Below, one piece after another: positions 8,917 to 17,901 of a stretch of DNA of 64,000 bases. The stretch comes from Clostridium mobile (lineage in GTDB: Bacteria > Bacillota > Clostridia > Clostridiales > Clostridiaceae). The DNA lies in assembly GCF_018918285.1 (NCBI RefSeq), contig NZ_JAHLQF010000003.1:496001-560000 (forward strand), written 5' to 3'. A program made the position numbers and the translations under genes. How positions within the stretch are numbered: the first letter of the stretch is position 1; every line of letters starts with the position of its first letter. The notes below the pieces were generated by a model. It ran no database searches. It was not told the DNA's origin and worked only from the letters and a program-made list of their open reading frames with translations.

Positions 8917-9657
8917 ATGACCTGTTACAATAATTTTGCTGATATATATGATAAACTTATAAAAGAAGATGTTGATTATTTAAAATGGTCAAAAATTATT
9001 TTAAAGTATTGCAGTGAATACAAAATAGAATTGAAAGATTATTTGGATTTAGCTTGTGGTACAGGTAATATGACTGAATTAATAGGAAATCATTTTTCAC
9101 ATGTCTGGGGGGTGGATTTATCCCCAGACATGTTATCAGAATGCGAGATGAAATTAAGAGATAAAAACATACATGGGAATTTAATATGCCAAGATATTAC
9201 TGCCCTTGATTTGCAACATAAGAAATTTGATTTAATAACCTGTTGTTTAGATTCTGTTAATTATATTTTGGAATATGACCATCTTATTAAATTTTTCGAT
9301 AATGTGTATCAACATTTAAGAGAGGGTGGATTATTTATATTTGATATAAATTCATATTATAAATTGTCCAATATACTGGGAAATAACACCTATACTTATG
9401 ATGAAGAGGAAATTTTCTATGTTTGGGAAAATACTTTTGAAGAGGAAATAGTGGACATGTATTTAACCTTTTTTTTAAAAAAGGGAGATATGTATGATAG
9501 ATTTGATGAAATACATAGGGAGAGAGCTTATAAAAAAGAGGAGATAGAGGAAACTATAAAAAATAGTGGTTTTAAAATACTTCATGTATTAGATAATTAT
9601 GAAAAGGAAACTATAAAAAATACGACAGAGAGAATTACTTATATACTAACTAAGTGA
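8917..9657 (+). CDS. Class I SAM-dependent methyltransferase of unknown substrate
   Basis: A 246-residue cytosolic protein with a Rossmann methyltransferase core. Motif I is [16 protein letters not shown], followed by the acidic ribose-binding turn [12 protein letters not shown] and motif [16 protein letters not shown]. The middle and C-terminal sequence resembles the many small Firmicute methyltransferases with an inserted beta-rich region ([11 protein letters not shown]). The substrate cannot be predicted. AAGGAG precedes the ATG. It ends 19 bases before the hslO start, so the two are probably co-transcribed. Confidence 0.85.
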   Translation: MTCYNNFADIYDKLIKEDVDYLKWSKIILKYCSEYKIELKDYLDLACGTGNMTELIGNHFSHVWGVDLSPDMLSECEMKLRDKNIHGNLICQDITALDLQHKKFDLITCCLDSVNYILEYDHLIKFFDNVYQHLREGGLFIFDINSYYKLSNILGNNTYTYDEEEIFYVWENTFEEEIVDMYLTFFLKKGDMYDRFDEIHRERAYKKEEIEETIKNSGFKILHVLDNYEKETIKNTTERITYILTK

Positions 9658-9676
9658 TTTAATGGAGGTAGGAAAG

Positions 9677-10567
9677 ATGAGTGACAAACTAGTAAGAGCT
9701 ATTGCTAAAGATGGAGAAATAAGAATTGTAGGTGCAATAACTACTGAAATGGTAAATAAAGCGGCAAAAATACATAATTGTTCTGCTACAGGAGCAGCAG
9801 CATTAGGAAGAATGATAACTGCAGGTTCCCTTATGGGCGCCATGTTGAAATCTGAAAAAGATACTTTAACCATTCAAATGAATGGTGGAGGAGAAGCTAA
9901 GGGAATTGTTGTAACTGCTTATCCAGATTCCCATGTTAAAGGATATATGGGTAATCCACAAGTAGATTTGCCAGCAAATGAAAAGGGAAAATTAGATGTT
10001 GGTGGAGCCATAGGTAAAGATGGTACCCTTACCATAATAAAAGATATTGGATTAAAGGAGCCTTATGTAGGGCAAGTTCCAATATATTCAGGAGAAATAG
10101 GAGAGGATTTAGCCTATTATTTCAGCGTATCTGAACAAACTCCTTCAGCTGTAGGATTAGGTGTATTAGTAAATAATGATTTGACTATTAAGGCTTCTGG
10201 AGGTTTTATAATACAGATGATGCCAGGAGCAAGTGAACTAACTGCTGATTTTGTAACTTATAGACTAGAAGAAATATCTTCTATAACAGACTTTATTGCT
10301 AAAGGTATGACTATTGAAGAAATATTAGAATTTATATTTGAAGACATGGATCTTAAAATATTAGATAATACAACACCAGAGTATAGATGTGATTGCTCAA
10401 GGGAAAGAGTAGAGAAGGTGCTTTTAAGCATAGGAGAGAAAGATTTAAAAGAACTATATAATGACAAGAAAACAGAAGAACTAAAATGCCATTTTTGTAA
10501 TACCGCCTATAAATTTACTCATGAAGAATTAGGTGAAATATTAAGTAGTTTAGAATCTAACAAATAA
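9677..10567 (+). CDS. hslO: Redox-regulated chaperone Hsp33
   Basis: Hsp33 is a cytosolic holdase switched on by oxidation of a zinc-bound cysteine cluster. The 296-residue product begins [17 protein letters not shown]. The N-terminal domain has the usual [18 protein letters not shown] segment. The C-terminal redox switch is intact: CDC near residue 237, and CHFC near residue 270, in the C-x-C...C-x-x-C arrangement. I chose the ATG at 9677 because GGAGG lies just upstream; the in-frame ATG at 9662 precedes that site. Confidence 0.95.
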   Translation: MSDKLVRAIAKDGEIRIVGAITTEMVNKAAKIHNCSATGAAALGRMITAGSLMGAMLKSEKDTLTIQMNGGGEAKGIVVTAYPDSHVKGYMGNPQVDLPANEKGKLDVGGAIGKDGTLTIIKDIGLKEPYVGQVPIYSGEIGEDLAYYFSVSEQTPSAVGLGVLVNNDLTIKASGGFIIQMMPGASELTADFVTYRLEEISSITDFIAKGMTIEEILEFIFEDMDLKILDNTTPEYRCDCSRERVEKVLLSIGEKDLKELYNDKKTEELKCHFCNTAYKFTHEELGEILSSLESNK

Positions 10568-10640
10568 ATCACTATGTAAAGATAACTTGAAATATGTAAA
10601 AAAAAGAAATATAATTTAATTAAAAGTTAATAATAAATTT

Positions 10641-10806
10641 TAGGTACTTGAATAGTTTAAAAGAGAAAGTGGTTAAAATCCACTGCAGCCCCCGCTACTG
10701 TGTGAGCAAACGAATCCCGTTATCCACTGGAATTATGTTCCGGGAAGGAGGGAAGAGAATGAAGCTTGAGCCAGGAGAACTGCCTAAGATTTCATGAATT
10801 TTATTC
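10641..10806 (+). promoter_or_regulatory. Cobalamin riboswitch
   Basis: The leader contains the B12 box GAGCCAGGAGAACTGCC at 10768-10784 and the upstream conserved core GCAGCCCCCGCTACTGTG near 10684. Several stem segments (AGTGG/CCACT, CCGGG pairing) lie between them. A terminator follows directly and then cobT. By analogy with the class, coenzyme B12 binding should favour termination and switch cobT off. Confidence 0.92.
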
Positions 10807-10845
10807 TTCGGAGGGAAGAGAAAAACATTATTGAGTATTTTAATA

Positions 10846-10878
10846 TACCTCTACCTTTGGGTAGGGGTAATTTTTTTT
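10846..10878 (+). terminator. Riboswitch-controlled terminator
   Basis: TACCTCTACC pairs with GGTAGGGGTA (one G-U pair) over a four-base loop, followed by eight T residues. It lies between the B12 box and the cobT ribosome site, so it is the likely expression platform. Confidence 0.85.
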
Positions 10879-10895
10879 GAGGAGTGTGTATTTAA

Positions 10896-11972
10896 ATGGA
10901 ATTGCTAGAAGAAACTTTAAAATCCATCCATGAGGCAGATAAAGGGGCTATAAAAAGAGCATGGGAGAGAATGGATAGTCTTACTAAACCCATAGGAAGT
11001 TTAGGAAGGTTGGAAGAAATAGCGGTTAAAATTTCCGGTATAACTGGAGAGGTAAAGAATAAAATAAACAAGAAAAATACCATAATAATGTGTGCTGATA
11101 ATGGTGTCTGGGAAGAAGGGGTATCTGCATGTCCCCAAGAGTTAACAGCTACAATCACTGATAACTATACTAAAGGTGTTACTGGAATAGGTGTTTTATC
11201 TAAGAATGTAAATGCAGATATTTGTGTAGTAGACATAGGTGTGAACGCAGACTTTAATAATCCTAAAATAATTAATAAGAAAATAGCTTATGGCACAAAA
11301 AATATGGCAAAGGGACCTGCTATGAGTAGGGAAGAAGCTATAAAAGCTATAGAAGTAGGTATAGAAATTACAGATGAATTAATAAAAAAGGGGTATGATT
11401 TACTGGGTACAGGGGAAGCAGGTATGTGTAATACCGCAACAAGTGCAGCAGTAATTAGCGCTCTTGGGAAAATAGATTCTGACCTAATTGTGGGAAAGGG
11501 GTCTGGACTTACAGAGGAAGGCTTTTTAAATAAGAAGAATGTAATAAAAAAAGCCATTGAAATAAATAAACCTGATGCTAGTGATCCTATAGATGTATTA
11601 TCAAAAGTAGGAGGATTTGATATTGCAGGGCTTTGTGGATGTTTTTTATCGGCGGCTAAAAATAGAGTTCCTATAGTAATAGATGGAATAATATCTTGTG
11701 CAGCAGCTCTTTGTGCTTATAGATTAAATTCAAATGTAAAGAATTATATGTTTCCTTCTCACATGTCTGCAGAAGCAGGTGCAAAGTATGTAATGGATGA
11801 AATAGGCTTAAAGCCATGTTTAGATATGGAAATGAGATTGGGAGAGGGAACAGGTTGTCCTCTACAGTTTTCAATAATAGAAGCAGCACTAGCTATTATG
11901 AACAATATGGTTACCTTAACTGAAGCAAGCATTGAAGATAGTAAATTTCTTGTAGATATTAGAGAGAAATAA
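10896..11972 (+). CDS. cobT: Nicotinate-nucleotide--dimethylbenzimidazole phosphoribosyltransferase
   Basis: CobT activates the lower-ligand base to alpha-ribazole phosphate for the final assembly of cobalamin. The protein has 358 residues, standard for the family. Conserved segments are LTKPIGSLGRLE near residue 30, the nucleotide-site loop IIMCADNGVWEEGVSA, GTGEAGMCNTATSAA, and the C-terminal LGEGTGCPLQF with the catalytic glutamate. No other corrinoid gene lies in the window, so this may be a stand-alone salvage or assembly gene, or other cob genes lie elsewhere. Expression is controlled by the upstream riboswitch. Confidence 0.95.
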   Translation: MELLEETLKSIHEADKGAIKRAWERMDSLTKPIGSLGRLEEIAVKISGITGEVKNKINKKNTIIMCADNGVWEEGVSACPQELTATITDNYTKGVTGIGVLSKNVNADICVVDIGVNADFNNPKIINKKIAYGTKNMAKGPAMSREEAIKAIEVGIEITDELIKKGYDLLGTGEAGMCNTATSAAVISALGKIDSDLIVGKGSGLTEEGFLNKKNVIKKAIEINKPDASDPIDVLSKVGGFDIAGLCGCFLSAAKNRVPIVIDGIISCAAALCAYRLNSNVKNYMFPSHMSAEAGAKYVMDEIGLKPCLDMEMRLGEGTGCPLQFSIIEAALAIMNNMVTLTEASIEDSKFLVDIREK

Positions 11973-11986
11973 TTTAAGATTATATT

Positions 11987-12015
11987 AAGGGGAAAATGCT
12001 TAGCATTTTCCCCTT
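11987..12015. terminator. Strong hairpin after cobT
   Basis: AAGGGGAAAATGC and GCATTTTCCCCTT are perfect 13-base arms around a three-base loop. No T-run follows on the plus strand, so it may act as a transcript-stabilising stem or a weak terminator. Confidence 0.65.
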
Positions 12016-12023
12016 AAAAGAGA

Positions 12024-12052
12024 TTGACAAATTGTCAATTGCCTTATATAAT
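12024..12052 (+). promoter_or_regulatory. Consensus sigma-A promoter of the tRNA cluster
   Basis: TTGACA at 12024-12029 and TATAAT at 12047-12052, both perfect, are separated by 17 bases. It lies 33 bases upstream of tRNA-Phe. Confidence 0.85.
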
Positions 12053-12085
12053 AATAATTGTCATTGAGATAATTATATATGACAT

Positions 12086-12161
<76 letters not shown>

Positions 12162-12166
12162 GTGTT

Positions 12167-12241
12167 GCGGGAGTGGCTCAGTGGTAGAGCGTCACCTTGC
12201 CAAGGTGAACGTCGCGAGTTCGAATCTCGTCTTCCGCTCCA
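12167..12241 (+). tRNA. tRNA-Gly (anticodon GCC)
   Basis: 75 bases with a GCGGGAG/CTTCCGC acceptor stem (one G-U pair), anticodon loop TTGCCAA, T-arm AGTTCGAATCT and an encoded CCA end. It lies five bases after tRNA-Phe. Confidence 0.97.
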
Positions 12242-12250
12242 ATTTAATAT

Positions 12251-12325
<75 letters not shown>

Positions 12326-12328
12326 ACT

Positions 12329-12367
12329 AAAAAAGCTTGTAAATATTATATTTACAAGCTTTTTTTA
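12329..12367. terminator. Terminator of the tRNA cluster
   Basis: AAAAAAGCTTGTAAATAT pairs with ATATTTACAAGCTTTTTT and is followed by T residues. The A-run on the left side makes it bidirectional, so it also serves the convergent DUF6873 gene. Confidence 0.85.
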
Positions 12368-12417
12368 TATTATAAACTTATTTTTAAATACAATGCTAAG
12401 ATAAAGAAATTTAATTA

Positions 12418-13125
12418 TCAACTTTTAACTACAAATAAGCTCCCCCTATCTATTAACTTTCCTTCTCTTAAATAAATTGGCTTCACATCATATTTATATA
12501 AAAAGTCTAAGATTTCTTTTCCATAGGCATAGTAATTTAAATCACCAAAAAAAGCTAATCTATCTTTATCGAGTAATCCACAGCATCCACCAATAAACCC
12601 ATAATCTAGCCCTGGTAAGGATATATCTCCAGGAGGGAGAAGTAATACATCTATATTTTCATCTTTAGCGATCTTAGCAATTCCTGTATCGCTGGTGATA
12701 ATTGCATTATCGTTGACTACTGCAGTGGAACATTTAGTGTAGCCTTGTTTTACATTTAATAATTTTTTATTGCCAATCATATTTAGTAACAGACTATCCG
12801 TATGATCAATATTATGTATAAAATAATTTTTTAAATTTACTGCATTTAATTTTATATTGTTTGGATATTTAGTTTCTAAACTTTTGTCAGATAAAAATAC
12901 ATTAAAATTTAAACTCTTAAAAAAATTTATAAAGTTATTTTCCATGTCCCTATGGAATATTACATTTTTTTTGTCTATAAAATGAATTAACATATCAGGA
13001 TGACCAAATACAGAGTCGTAAAGATTAGAACTAGGGGGACATTTTATTACATCATACCCTAATTTTATTAAGTTATCTTCTTCTTCTTTATATATTCTAA
13101 AATCAACTATTGCATAATTTTTCAT
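12418..13125 (-). CDS. DUF6873-type protein with GME (amidinotransferase-like) fold, function unknown
   Basis: The 235-residue product begins MKNYAIVDFRIYKEEEDNL. The conserved C-terminal half reads CSTAVVNDNAIITSDTGIAK, then LLPPGDISLPGLDYGFIGGC, then FFGDLNYYAYGKEI. I recognise this as the DUF6873/GME-fold family common in clostridia. The family shares a fold with arginine deiminase and amidinotransferase enzymes, but no function is established, and I cannot see a clear catalytic Cys-His pair of that group. The start at 13125 is preceded by GGAGG; a longer frame to 13137 begins before that site. It is divergent from the sporulation gene ytxC. Confidence 0.7.
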   Translation of the reverse strand: MKNYAIVDFRIYKEEEDNLIKLGYDVIKCPPSSNLYDSVFGHPDMLIHFIDKKNVIFHRDMENNFINFFKSLNFNVFLSDKSLETKYPNNIKLNAVNLKNYFIHNIDHTDSLLLNMIGNKKLLNVKQGYTKCSTAVVNDNAIITSDTGIAKIAKDENIDVLLLPPGDISLPGLDYGFIGGCCGLLDKDRLAFFGDLNYYAYGKEILDFLYKYDVKPIYLREGKLIDRGSLFVVKS

Positions 13126-13173
13126 AAAAACCTCCATACTATGTTATGTTAATTTTAAATGAAAAAATTTTAC

Positions 13174-13181
13174 TTGTCGAT
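13174..13181 (+). promoter_or_regulatory. Possible Spo0A box in the DUF6873/ytxC divergent region
   Basis: TTGTCGAT matches seven of eight positions of the TTGTCGAA core of Spo0A boxes. It could overlap the -35 of a weak promoter reading toward ytxC (TATGAA lies about 18 bases on). This is suggestive only. Confidence 0.35.
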
Positions 13182-13250
13182 ATTTATGTTATTCCATTAT
13201 GAATATACCTTTTAATTACACACATACTATTGTAGAAAGGAGTGAGTGGC

Positions 13251-14156
13251 ATGCAATATTTCAAACTTGTGTATGAAAATGATTTTGATGGATTGATAGA
13301 AGAGATTGAGGAGATGAAGGAATACTTTAGAAACAAAGAGATCAACATAGGAATATCAGAAATTATGGAAGGAAAAACTCACTTCATAAATATAGTTTTC
13401 TCTGATAATAACCTAAATGAAAAGGCATTAAATATTTTTAATCTACACATATCCAATATACTATATAAAGCCTTAATACAGGAATTTAACGAAAAATATA
13501 TAACAGAATTTATAACAGAGACTTATTTTTTTCTAAGTCTAGATGAACTAAAGGAGATAAAAAATATAAGTATAAATGTTCTTAAAGATGATAATCTAGC
13601 TATAAATGATAATAGTATATTTTATATAAATAATAAAAATGAAATAATAAAAAAAATTCTTGAATGTATTGTAAATAAAGAAGAAATAAATATAGATGGA
13701 TTTTTAACTTTTAGAATGAAAGTCCTCAGAGATGAATTAGAAAAGGTTATAGATAAGGTAGTAGAAGAGTATTTGATAGAAAAAGAATATAATGAATTCA
13801 TAAAATTACTAAAGTATTTTGTTGAAATACAGGATAGTAGAATTGACATAATCAATATATTGATTGAAGAAGACGGAAGCTATCATGTATTGGATAAAGA
13901 AGGAAATGATACAATGGAGGATTTCGTAAAAGATTTTATGGATAACAGGATTAGCGGAAGTGTAAATATGGAAGACATTTTAATAAGCGGATTAATAACT
14001 TATTGTCCAGAACAAATAATAATACATGGTAATAAAAACTGTAAAAATAATGAAATTATTAACACCATAAAAAATGTATTTATAAATAGAGTTCACTTTT
14101 GTGATGAATGTAAAATGTGCAGTAATTTGAAAGATAAGAGTGGTGTTAAAAGATAA
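13251..14156 (+). CDS. ytxC: Putative sporulation protein YtxC
   Basis: A 301-residue cytosolic protein of the YtxC family, annotated as sporulation-associated in Bacillus and clostridia but of unknown biochemical role. The recognisable part is the C-terminal third: a DFMDNRISGSVNMEDILISG segment, TYCPEQIIIHG, and the cysteine cluster CDECKMC near the end. In the family this follows a VFxxRVxFC pattern, seen here as VFINRVHFCDEC. The rest is predicted helical, with charged repeats. I use the ATG at 13251, eight bases after GGAG; the GTG at 13242 overlaps that site. Confidence 0.85.
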   Translation: MQYFKLVYENDFDGLIEEIEEMKEYFRNKEINIGISEIMEGKTHFINIVFSDNNLNEKALNIFNLHISNILYKALIQEFNEKYITEFITETYFFLSLDELKEIKNISINVLKDDNLAINDNSIFYINNKNEIIKKILECIVNKEEINIDGFLTFRMKVLRDELEKVIDKVVEEYLIEKEYNEFIKLLKYFVEIQDSRIDIINILIEEDGSYHVLDKEGNDTMEDFVKDFMDNRISGSVNMEDILISGLITYCPEQIIIHGNKNCKNNEIINTIKNVFINRVHFCDECKMCSNLKDKSGVKR

Positions 14157-14163
14157 AGAAATG

Positions 14164-14192
14164 TTGACAATAAAAGCTAATAAGAATATAAT
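14164..14192 (+). promoter_or_regulatory. Sigma-A promoter of the thrS T-box transcript
   Basis: TTGACA at 14164-14169 and TATAAT at 14187-14192, both perfect, with a 17-base spacer. Confidence 0.85.
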
Positions 14193-14204
14193 AATAAAAA
14201 GAAA

Positions 14205-14441
14205 ATAAAAGCTATGATAAGGAAGAGTAAACAGAAGAACTGTTAAAAGAGATGAAAACCCATGGGCTGAAAGGTTTTCTTATCAGAGTTTGTTGAAAAC
14301 CACCTTAGAGCTGGAAGCTGAAATTAATATTAAAGTAAGCAATCCCGTAACCTGCGTTAAAGGAACTAAAGAGGATAGTTTTACTATCAATCTGGGTGGA
14401 ACCGCGAATATATCGTCCCATTATTTTGGGAGGATTTTTTT
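14205..14441 (+). promoter_or_regulatory. T-box leader of thrS with specifier ACC (Thr)
   Basis: The leader has the Stem I AGTAA loop (GAAGAGTAAAC), a specifier region aligned with the Phe leader near 20870 (TGAAAACCACCTTAGAG against TGAAGTTCCCTTCTGAG), giving ACC at 14299-14301, and the T-box core GGGTGGAACCGCG at 14394-14406. A terminator with arms around CGTCCCA/TGGGAGG and a T-run ends at about 14441. Uncharged tRNA-Thr should pair with ACC and with the T-box bulge, and so prevent termination. Confidence 0.92.
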
Positions 14442-14491
14442 ATTTTTTGAAAATATTATTATAAATTTAATATAAAATCAGGAGGTAAGTC

Positions 14492-16414
14492 ATGATTAAT
14501 GTAACTTTAAAAGATGGGAAAATAATTCAAGTAGAAAAAGGATCAAAAGTTAGTGATGTTGCAATGAAAATAAGTCCAGCTCTTTACAAAAAAGCTCTAG
14601 GAGCTAAAGTAGATGGAAAAGATGCGGAACTTATGACACAAATAAATGAAGATTGTACATTAGAGATATTAACTTTTGAAGATTCAGATGGAAAATGGAC
14701 ATTAAGACATACGGCTTCACATATATTAGCACAAGCAGTTAAAAAATTATATCCTAATACTAAGCTAGCTATAGGACCAGCTATTGATACTGGATTTTAC
14801 TATGATTTCGATACAGATGTAACATTTACACCAGAAATGTTAGAAAGCATTGAAAAGGAAATGACAAAGATAATTAAGGAAGATTTATCATTAGAAAGAT
14901 TCGAGTTGCCAAGAGAAGAAGCTATAAAGCTTATGAAGGAAAAGAAAGAAGACTATAAAGTAGAGTTAATAGAAGAATTACCAGAAGATGCAGTGATTTC
15001 TTTTTACAAGCAAGGAGAATTCACTGACCTATGTGCAGGACCTCACGTACCTTCAACTGGTAAGGTTAAGGCAGTTAAACTTCTTTCAGTAGCAGGTGCA
15101 TACTGGAGAGGGGACGAAAAAAATAAAATGCTTCAAAGAATTTACGGAACTGCTTTCACTAAGAAGAGTGAGTTAGATGAATATTTAAAGATGTTAGAAG
15201 AAGCTAAGAAGAGAGATCATAGAAAAATAGGTAGAGAGTTAGAGTTATTCTCCATTCTTGAAGAGGGGCCAGGATTTCCGTTCTTCCTACCAAAAGGAAT
15301 GGTTGTAAGAAATCAACTAGAAAACTTTTGGAGAGAAAAACATACAGAGGCTGAATATCAAGAAATTAGAACTCCAATTATATTAAACGAAGAGTTATGG
15401 CATCGTTCAGGTCACTGGGACCACTACAAAGAAAACATGTATTTTACAAAAATAGATGAAGAAGCTTTTGCTGTAAAACCTATGAACTGCCCTGGAGCAA
15501 TTTTAACATATAAAAACTCAATGCACTCATATAGAGAGTTTCCGTTAAGATTAGCAGAGTTAGGATTAGTTCATAGACATGAATTATCTGGAGCACTTCA
15601 TGGAATGATGAGAGTTAGATGTTTTACACAAGATGACGCTCATATATTTATGACAAGAGAACAAATAAAAGATGAATTGTTAAAAGTAATTAAGTTAATA
15701 GATGGTATATACAAGGTATTTGGATTTGAATATCATGTAGAACTTTCAACTAGACCAGAAAATTCTATGGGTAGCGATGAAGATTGGGAAGCTGCAACAA
15801 ATGGATTAAGAGAAGCGTTAGAAGAAATAGGACTTAATTATAAAGTTAACGAAGGAGATGGAGCTTTCTACGGTCCAAAAATAGATTTCCATTTAAGAGA
15901 TTGCATAGGAAGAACATGGCAATGTGGAACAATACAGCTTGATTTCCAAATGCCAGAAAGATTTGATTTAAATTACGTAGGATCGGACGGAGAAAAGCAC
16001 AGACCAGTAATGGTTCATAGAGTTGTATTTGGAAGTATAGAAAGATTTATAGCAATACTTATTGAAAACTATGCAGGAGCATTCCCGACTTGGTTAGCAC
16101 CAATTCAAGTTAGAATTATGAATATAACAGATTCACAAAAGGATTATGCAAATAAGCTTGGAGAAATCCTAAAGAGTAAAGGCATAAGAGCAGAAATAGA
16201 CACTAGAAATGAAAAAATAGGATATAAAATAAGAGAAGCTCAACTTCAAAAGATTCCTTATATGATAGTAGTTGGAGATAAAGAAATGAATGAAAATAAG
16301 GTAGCTATAAGAAGTAGAGTGAATGGAGATTTAGGGGTTATGGAAATAGAAGACTTTGTATCTCATATAACTGATGAAATAAAGAGCAAATGTTACGATA
16401 ATTGTTCATTATAA
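14492..16414 (+). CDS. thrS: Threonyl-tRNA synthetase
   Basis: Charges tRNA-Thr. At 640 residues it is full length. It has an N-terminal TGS domain (1-61), the editing domain with HTASH at 73-77 and the zinc/editing pair CAGPHV, the class II catalytic core with MNCPGAI near residue 331, RHELSGALHGMMRVR (motif 2 region) and CTQDDAHIF, and a C-terminal anticodon-binding domain (from about 540, APIQVRIMNITD). The ATG follows AGGAGG. It is controlled by the upstream Thr T-box and followed by the infC leader promoter. Confidence 0.97.
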   Translation: MINVTLKDGKIIQVEKGSKVSDVAMKISPALYKKALGAKVDGKDAELMTQINEDCTLEILTFEDSDGKWTLRHTASHILAQAVKKLYPNTKLAIGPAIDTGFYYDFDTDVTFTPEMLESIEKEMTKIIKEDLSLERFELPREEAIKLMKEKKEDYKVELIEELPEDAVISFYKQGEFTDLCAGPHVPSTGKVKAVKLLSVAGAYWRGDEKNKMLQRIYGTAFTKKSELDEYLKMLEEAKKRDHRKIGRELELFSILEEGPGFPFFLPKGMVVRNQLENFWREKHTEAEYQEIRTPIILNEELWHRSGHWDHYKENMYFTKIDEEAFAVKPMNCPGAILTYKNSMHSYREFPLRLAELGLVHRHELSGALHGMMRVRCFTQDDAHIFMTREQIKDELLKVIKLIDGIYKVFGFEYHVELSTRPENSMGSDEDWEAATNGLREALEEIGLNYKVNEGDGAFYGPKIDFHLRDCIGRTWQCGTIQLDFQMPERFDLNYVGSDGEKHRPVMVHRVVFGSIERFIAILIENYAGAFPTWLAPIQVRIMNITDSQKDYANKLGEILKSKGIRAEIDTRNEKIGYKIREAQLQKIPYMIVVGDKEMNENKVAIRSRVNGDLGVMEIEDFVSHITDEIKSKCYDNCSL

Positions 16415-16429
16415 TATTTAAAATATATG

Positions 16430-16458
16430 TTGACAAAGTTTAAGTAAGATAGTAAAAT
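16430..16458 (+). promoter_or_regulatory. Sigma-A promoter of infC-rpmI-rplT
   Basis: TTGACA at 16430-16435 and TAAAAT at 16453-16458 with a 17-base spacer, just after the thrS stop. Confidence 0.75.
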
Positions 16459-16464
16459 ATTATC

Positions 16465-16588
16465 TGTTAAGAAGAAACCAGCCGTTTCTCACCTTACAGC
16501 ACAGCTAGTAAGGTTTAAAGTAAAAGTGCATTATTTTAATTGCACTTATGGTATTTGTATTTAGGGACGGCTATAGCCGTCCTTTTTT
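16465..16588 (+). promoter_or_regulatory. Autoregulatory leader of infC-rpmI-rplT with terminator
   Basis: The leader ends in a strong terminator at 16565-16588 (GGACGGC/GCCGTCC, then six T). An upstream segment, CAGCCGTTTC near 16480, carries AGCCGT, which is complementary to ACGGCT on the 5' side of the terminator. Pairing between them would be an antiterminator. The middle contains a separate stem (AAGTGCA...TGCACTT). This fits the L20-controlled leader class described for this operon in Firmicutes, where excess ribosomal protein L20 promotes termination. I infer the class from position and architecture. Confidence 0.7.
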
Positions 16589-16628
16589 ATATTGTTTATT
16601 TTTTTATAACACCTAGGGGGTGAATAGT

Positions 16629-17141
16629 ATTAATAAAGATTTCTTATTAAATGAAGAAATTAGAGAAAATGAAATTAGGGTTATAACAGATGAAGGTGAA
16701 CAATTAGGAATACTATCATCAGCGGAGGCCCTAAAAATTGCGGAGGAAAGAGAATTAGATTTAGTAATGATTGCTCCTTCAGCAAAGCCGCCTGTTTGTA
16801 AAATAATGAATTATAGTAAATTTGTTTATGAACAATCTAAAAAAGACAAAGAGGCAAGAAAAAAACAAAAAGTTATTAATATAAAGGAAATAAGATTAAG
16901 TGCTACTATTGAAGAGCATGATATATCAATAAAAGCTAAACATGCTAGAAAGTTTTTATTGGACGAAGACAAGGTAAAAGTTACAGTAAGATTTAGAGGT
17001 AGAGAAGCTGACTACTCCTTTAAAGGAGAAAAAATACTTCGTTTATTTCTTTCACAAGTTGAAGATGTATGTATGGTTGAAAAGCCAGCTAAACTAGAAG
17101 GAAGAAATATGACGATGGTTTTAGCGCCAAAAAAGTCATAA
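16629..17141 (+). CDS. infC: Translation initiation factor IF-3
   Basis: IF-3 binds the 30S subunit, checks start-codon pairing and prevents premature 50S joining. From the ATT at 16629 the protein has 170 residues and begins with [18 protein letters not shown], the normal IF-3 N-terminus. The linker and C-terminal domain are intact ([33 protein letters not shown]). The site AGGGGG sits eight bases upstream of this ATT. The in-frame GTG at 16620 overlaps the ribosome site and would add residues not seen in the family. An AUU start is a known device by which IF-3 represses its own mRNA. Confidence 0.93.
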   Translation: MNKDFLLNEEIRENEIRVITDEGEQLGILSSAEALKIAEERELDLVMIAPSAKPPVCKIMNYSKFVYEQSKKDKEARKKQKVINIKEIRLSATIEEHDISIKAKHARKFLLDEDKVKVTVRFRGREADYSFKGEKILRLFLSQVEDVCMVEKPAKLEGRNMTMVLAPKKS

Positions 17142-17163
17142 ATATTGAGAGGAGGAACACACT

Positions 17164-17361
17164 ATGCCTAAAATGAAAACACATAGAGGTGCAGCAAAAA
17201 GATTTAAAGCTACAGGAACTGGTAAATTAAAGAGAGCGAAAGCTTACAAAAGTCATATATTAACAAAAAAGAGTTCAAAAAGAAAAAGAGATCTTAGACA
17301 GACTGGATATGTAGCAGAATGTCAGGAAAAAGCAATGAAGAAGTTATTACCATATTTATAA
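17164..17361 (+). CDS. rpmI: Large-subunit ribosomal protein L35 (bL35)
   Basis: 65 residues, the family length, beginning [20 protein letters not shown] and ending in MKKLLPYL. It is extremely basic, as expected for a protein buried in the 50S subunit. A GAGGAGG site precedes the ATG. It is the middle gene of the infC-rpmI-rplT operon, 22 bases after infC and 30 before rplT. Confidence 0.97.
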   Translation: MPKMKTHRGAAKRFKATGTGKLKRAKAYKSHILTKKSSKRKRDLRQTGYVAECQEKAMKKLLPYL

Positions 17362-17391
17362 TTTACAGTGCGAAGAAGGAGGTTACGTTAA

Positions 17392-17751
17392 ATGGCAAGA
17401 GTTAAAAGAGCTGTGAATGCTCGTAAAAATCATAAAAAAGTACTTAAACTTGCAAAAGGATACTACGGTGGAAAAAGCAAGTTATTCAAAACTGCTAATG
17501 AAACAGTTATAAGAGCATTAAGAAATGCATATGTTGGCAGAAAGTTAAAGAAGAGAGATTTTAGAAAGCTATGGATAGCAAGAATAAATGCGGCTACAAG
17601 AATGAATGGATTATCATATTCAAAATTCATGAATGGAATTAAGCTTGCAGGAATAGATATAAACAGAAAGATGTTATCAGAAATAGCTATTAATGATCCA
17701 AAAGCTTTTTCTGGATTAGTAGAAATAGCAAAAGAAAAATTAAACGCTTAA
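17392..17751 (+). CDS. rplT: Large-subunit ribosomal protein L20 (bL20)
   Basis: 119 residues with the canonical start [20 protein letters not shown], then [10 protein letters not shown] and the signature [20 protein letters not shown]20 is an early 50S assembly protein and the likely repressor of its own operon through the upstream leader. GGAGG precedes the ATG; a terminator follows eight bases after the stop. Confidence 0.97.
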   Translation: MARVKRAVNARKNHKKVLKLAKGYYGGKSKLFKTANETVIRALRNAYVGRKLKKRDFRKLWIARINAATRMNGLSYSKFMNGIKLAGIDINRKMLSEIAINDPKAFSGLVEIAKEKLNA

Positions 17752-17758
17752 TAGAAAG

Positions 17759-17784
17759 TGCAGCCTTAATTGCTGCATTTTTTA
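17759..17784 (+). terminator. Terminator of infC-rpmI-rplT
   Basis: TGCAGC and GCTGCA flank a seven-base loop, followed by TTTTTT within an AT-rich tract. Confidence 0.8.
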
Positions 17785-17794
17785 TTTTTATAAT

Positions 17795-17822
17795 TTGACA
17801 ATGTAAGCTCAAGTGCTATAAT
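17795..17822 (+). promoter_or_regulatory. Sigma-A promoter of ktrB-ktrA
   Basis: TTGACA at 17795-17800 and TATAAT at 17817-17822 with a 16-base spacer, about 75 bases before the ktrB start. Confidence 0.75.
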
Positions 17823-17901
17823 AAATTACATTAGCTCTATAGATGGATTATATTGAATTTATAATAAATTATAAATTAAATTATTGTATGAGGTGCGTAC
17901 A

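Noticed and set aside
14290-14475. Plus-strand 61-codon frame before thrS
   Set aside because: It lies inside the T-box leader, across the T-box core and terminator, and has no ribosome site.
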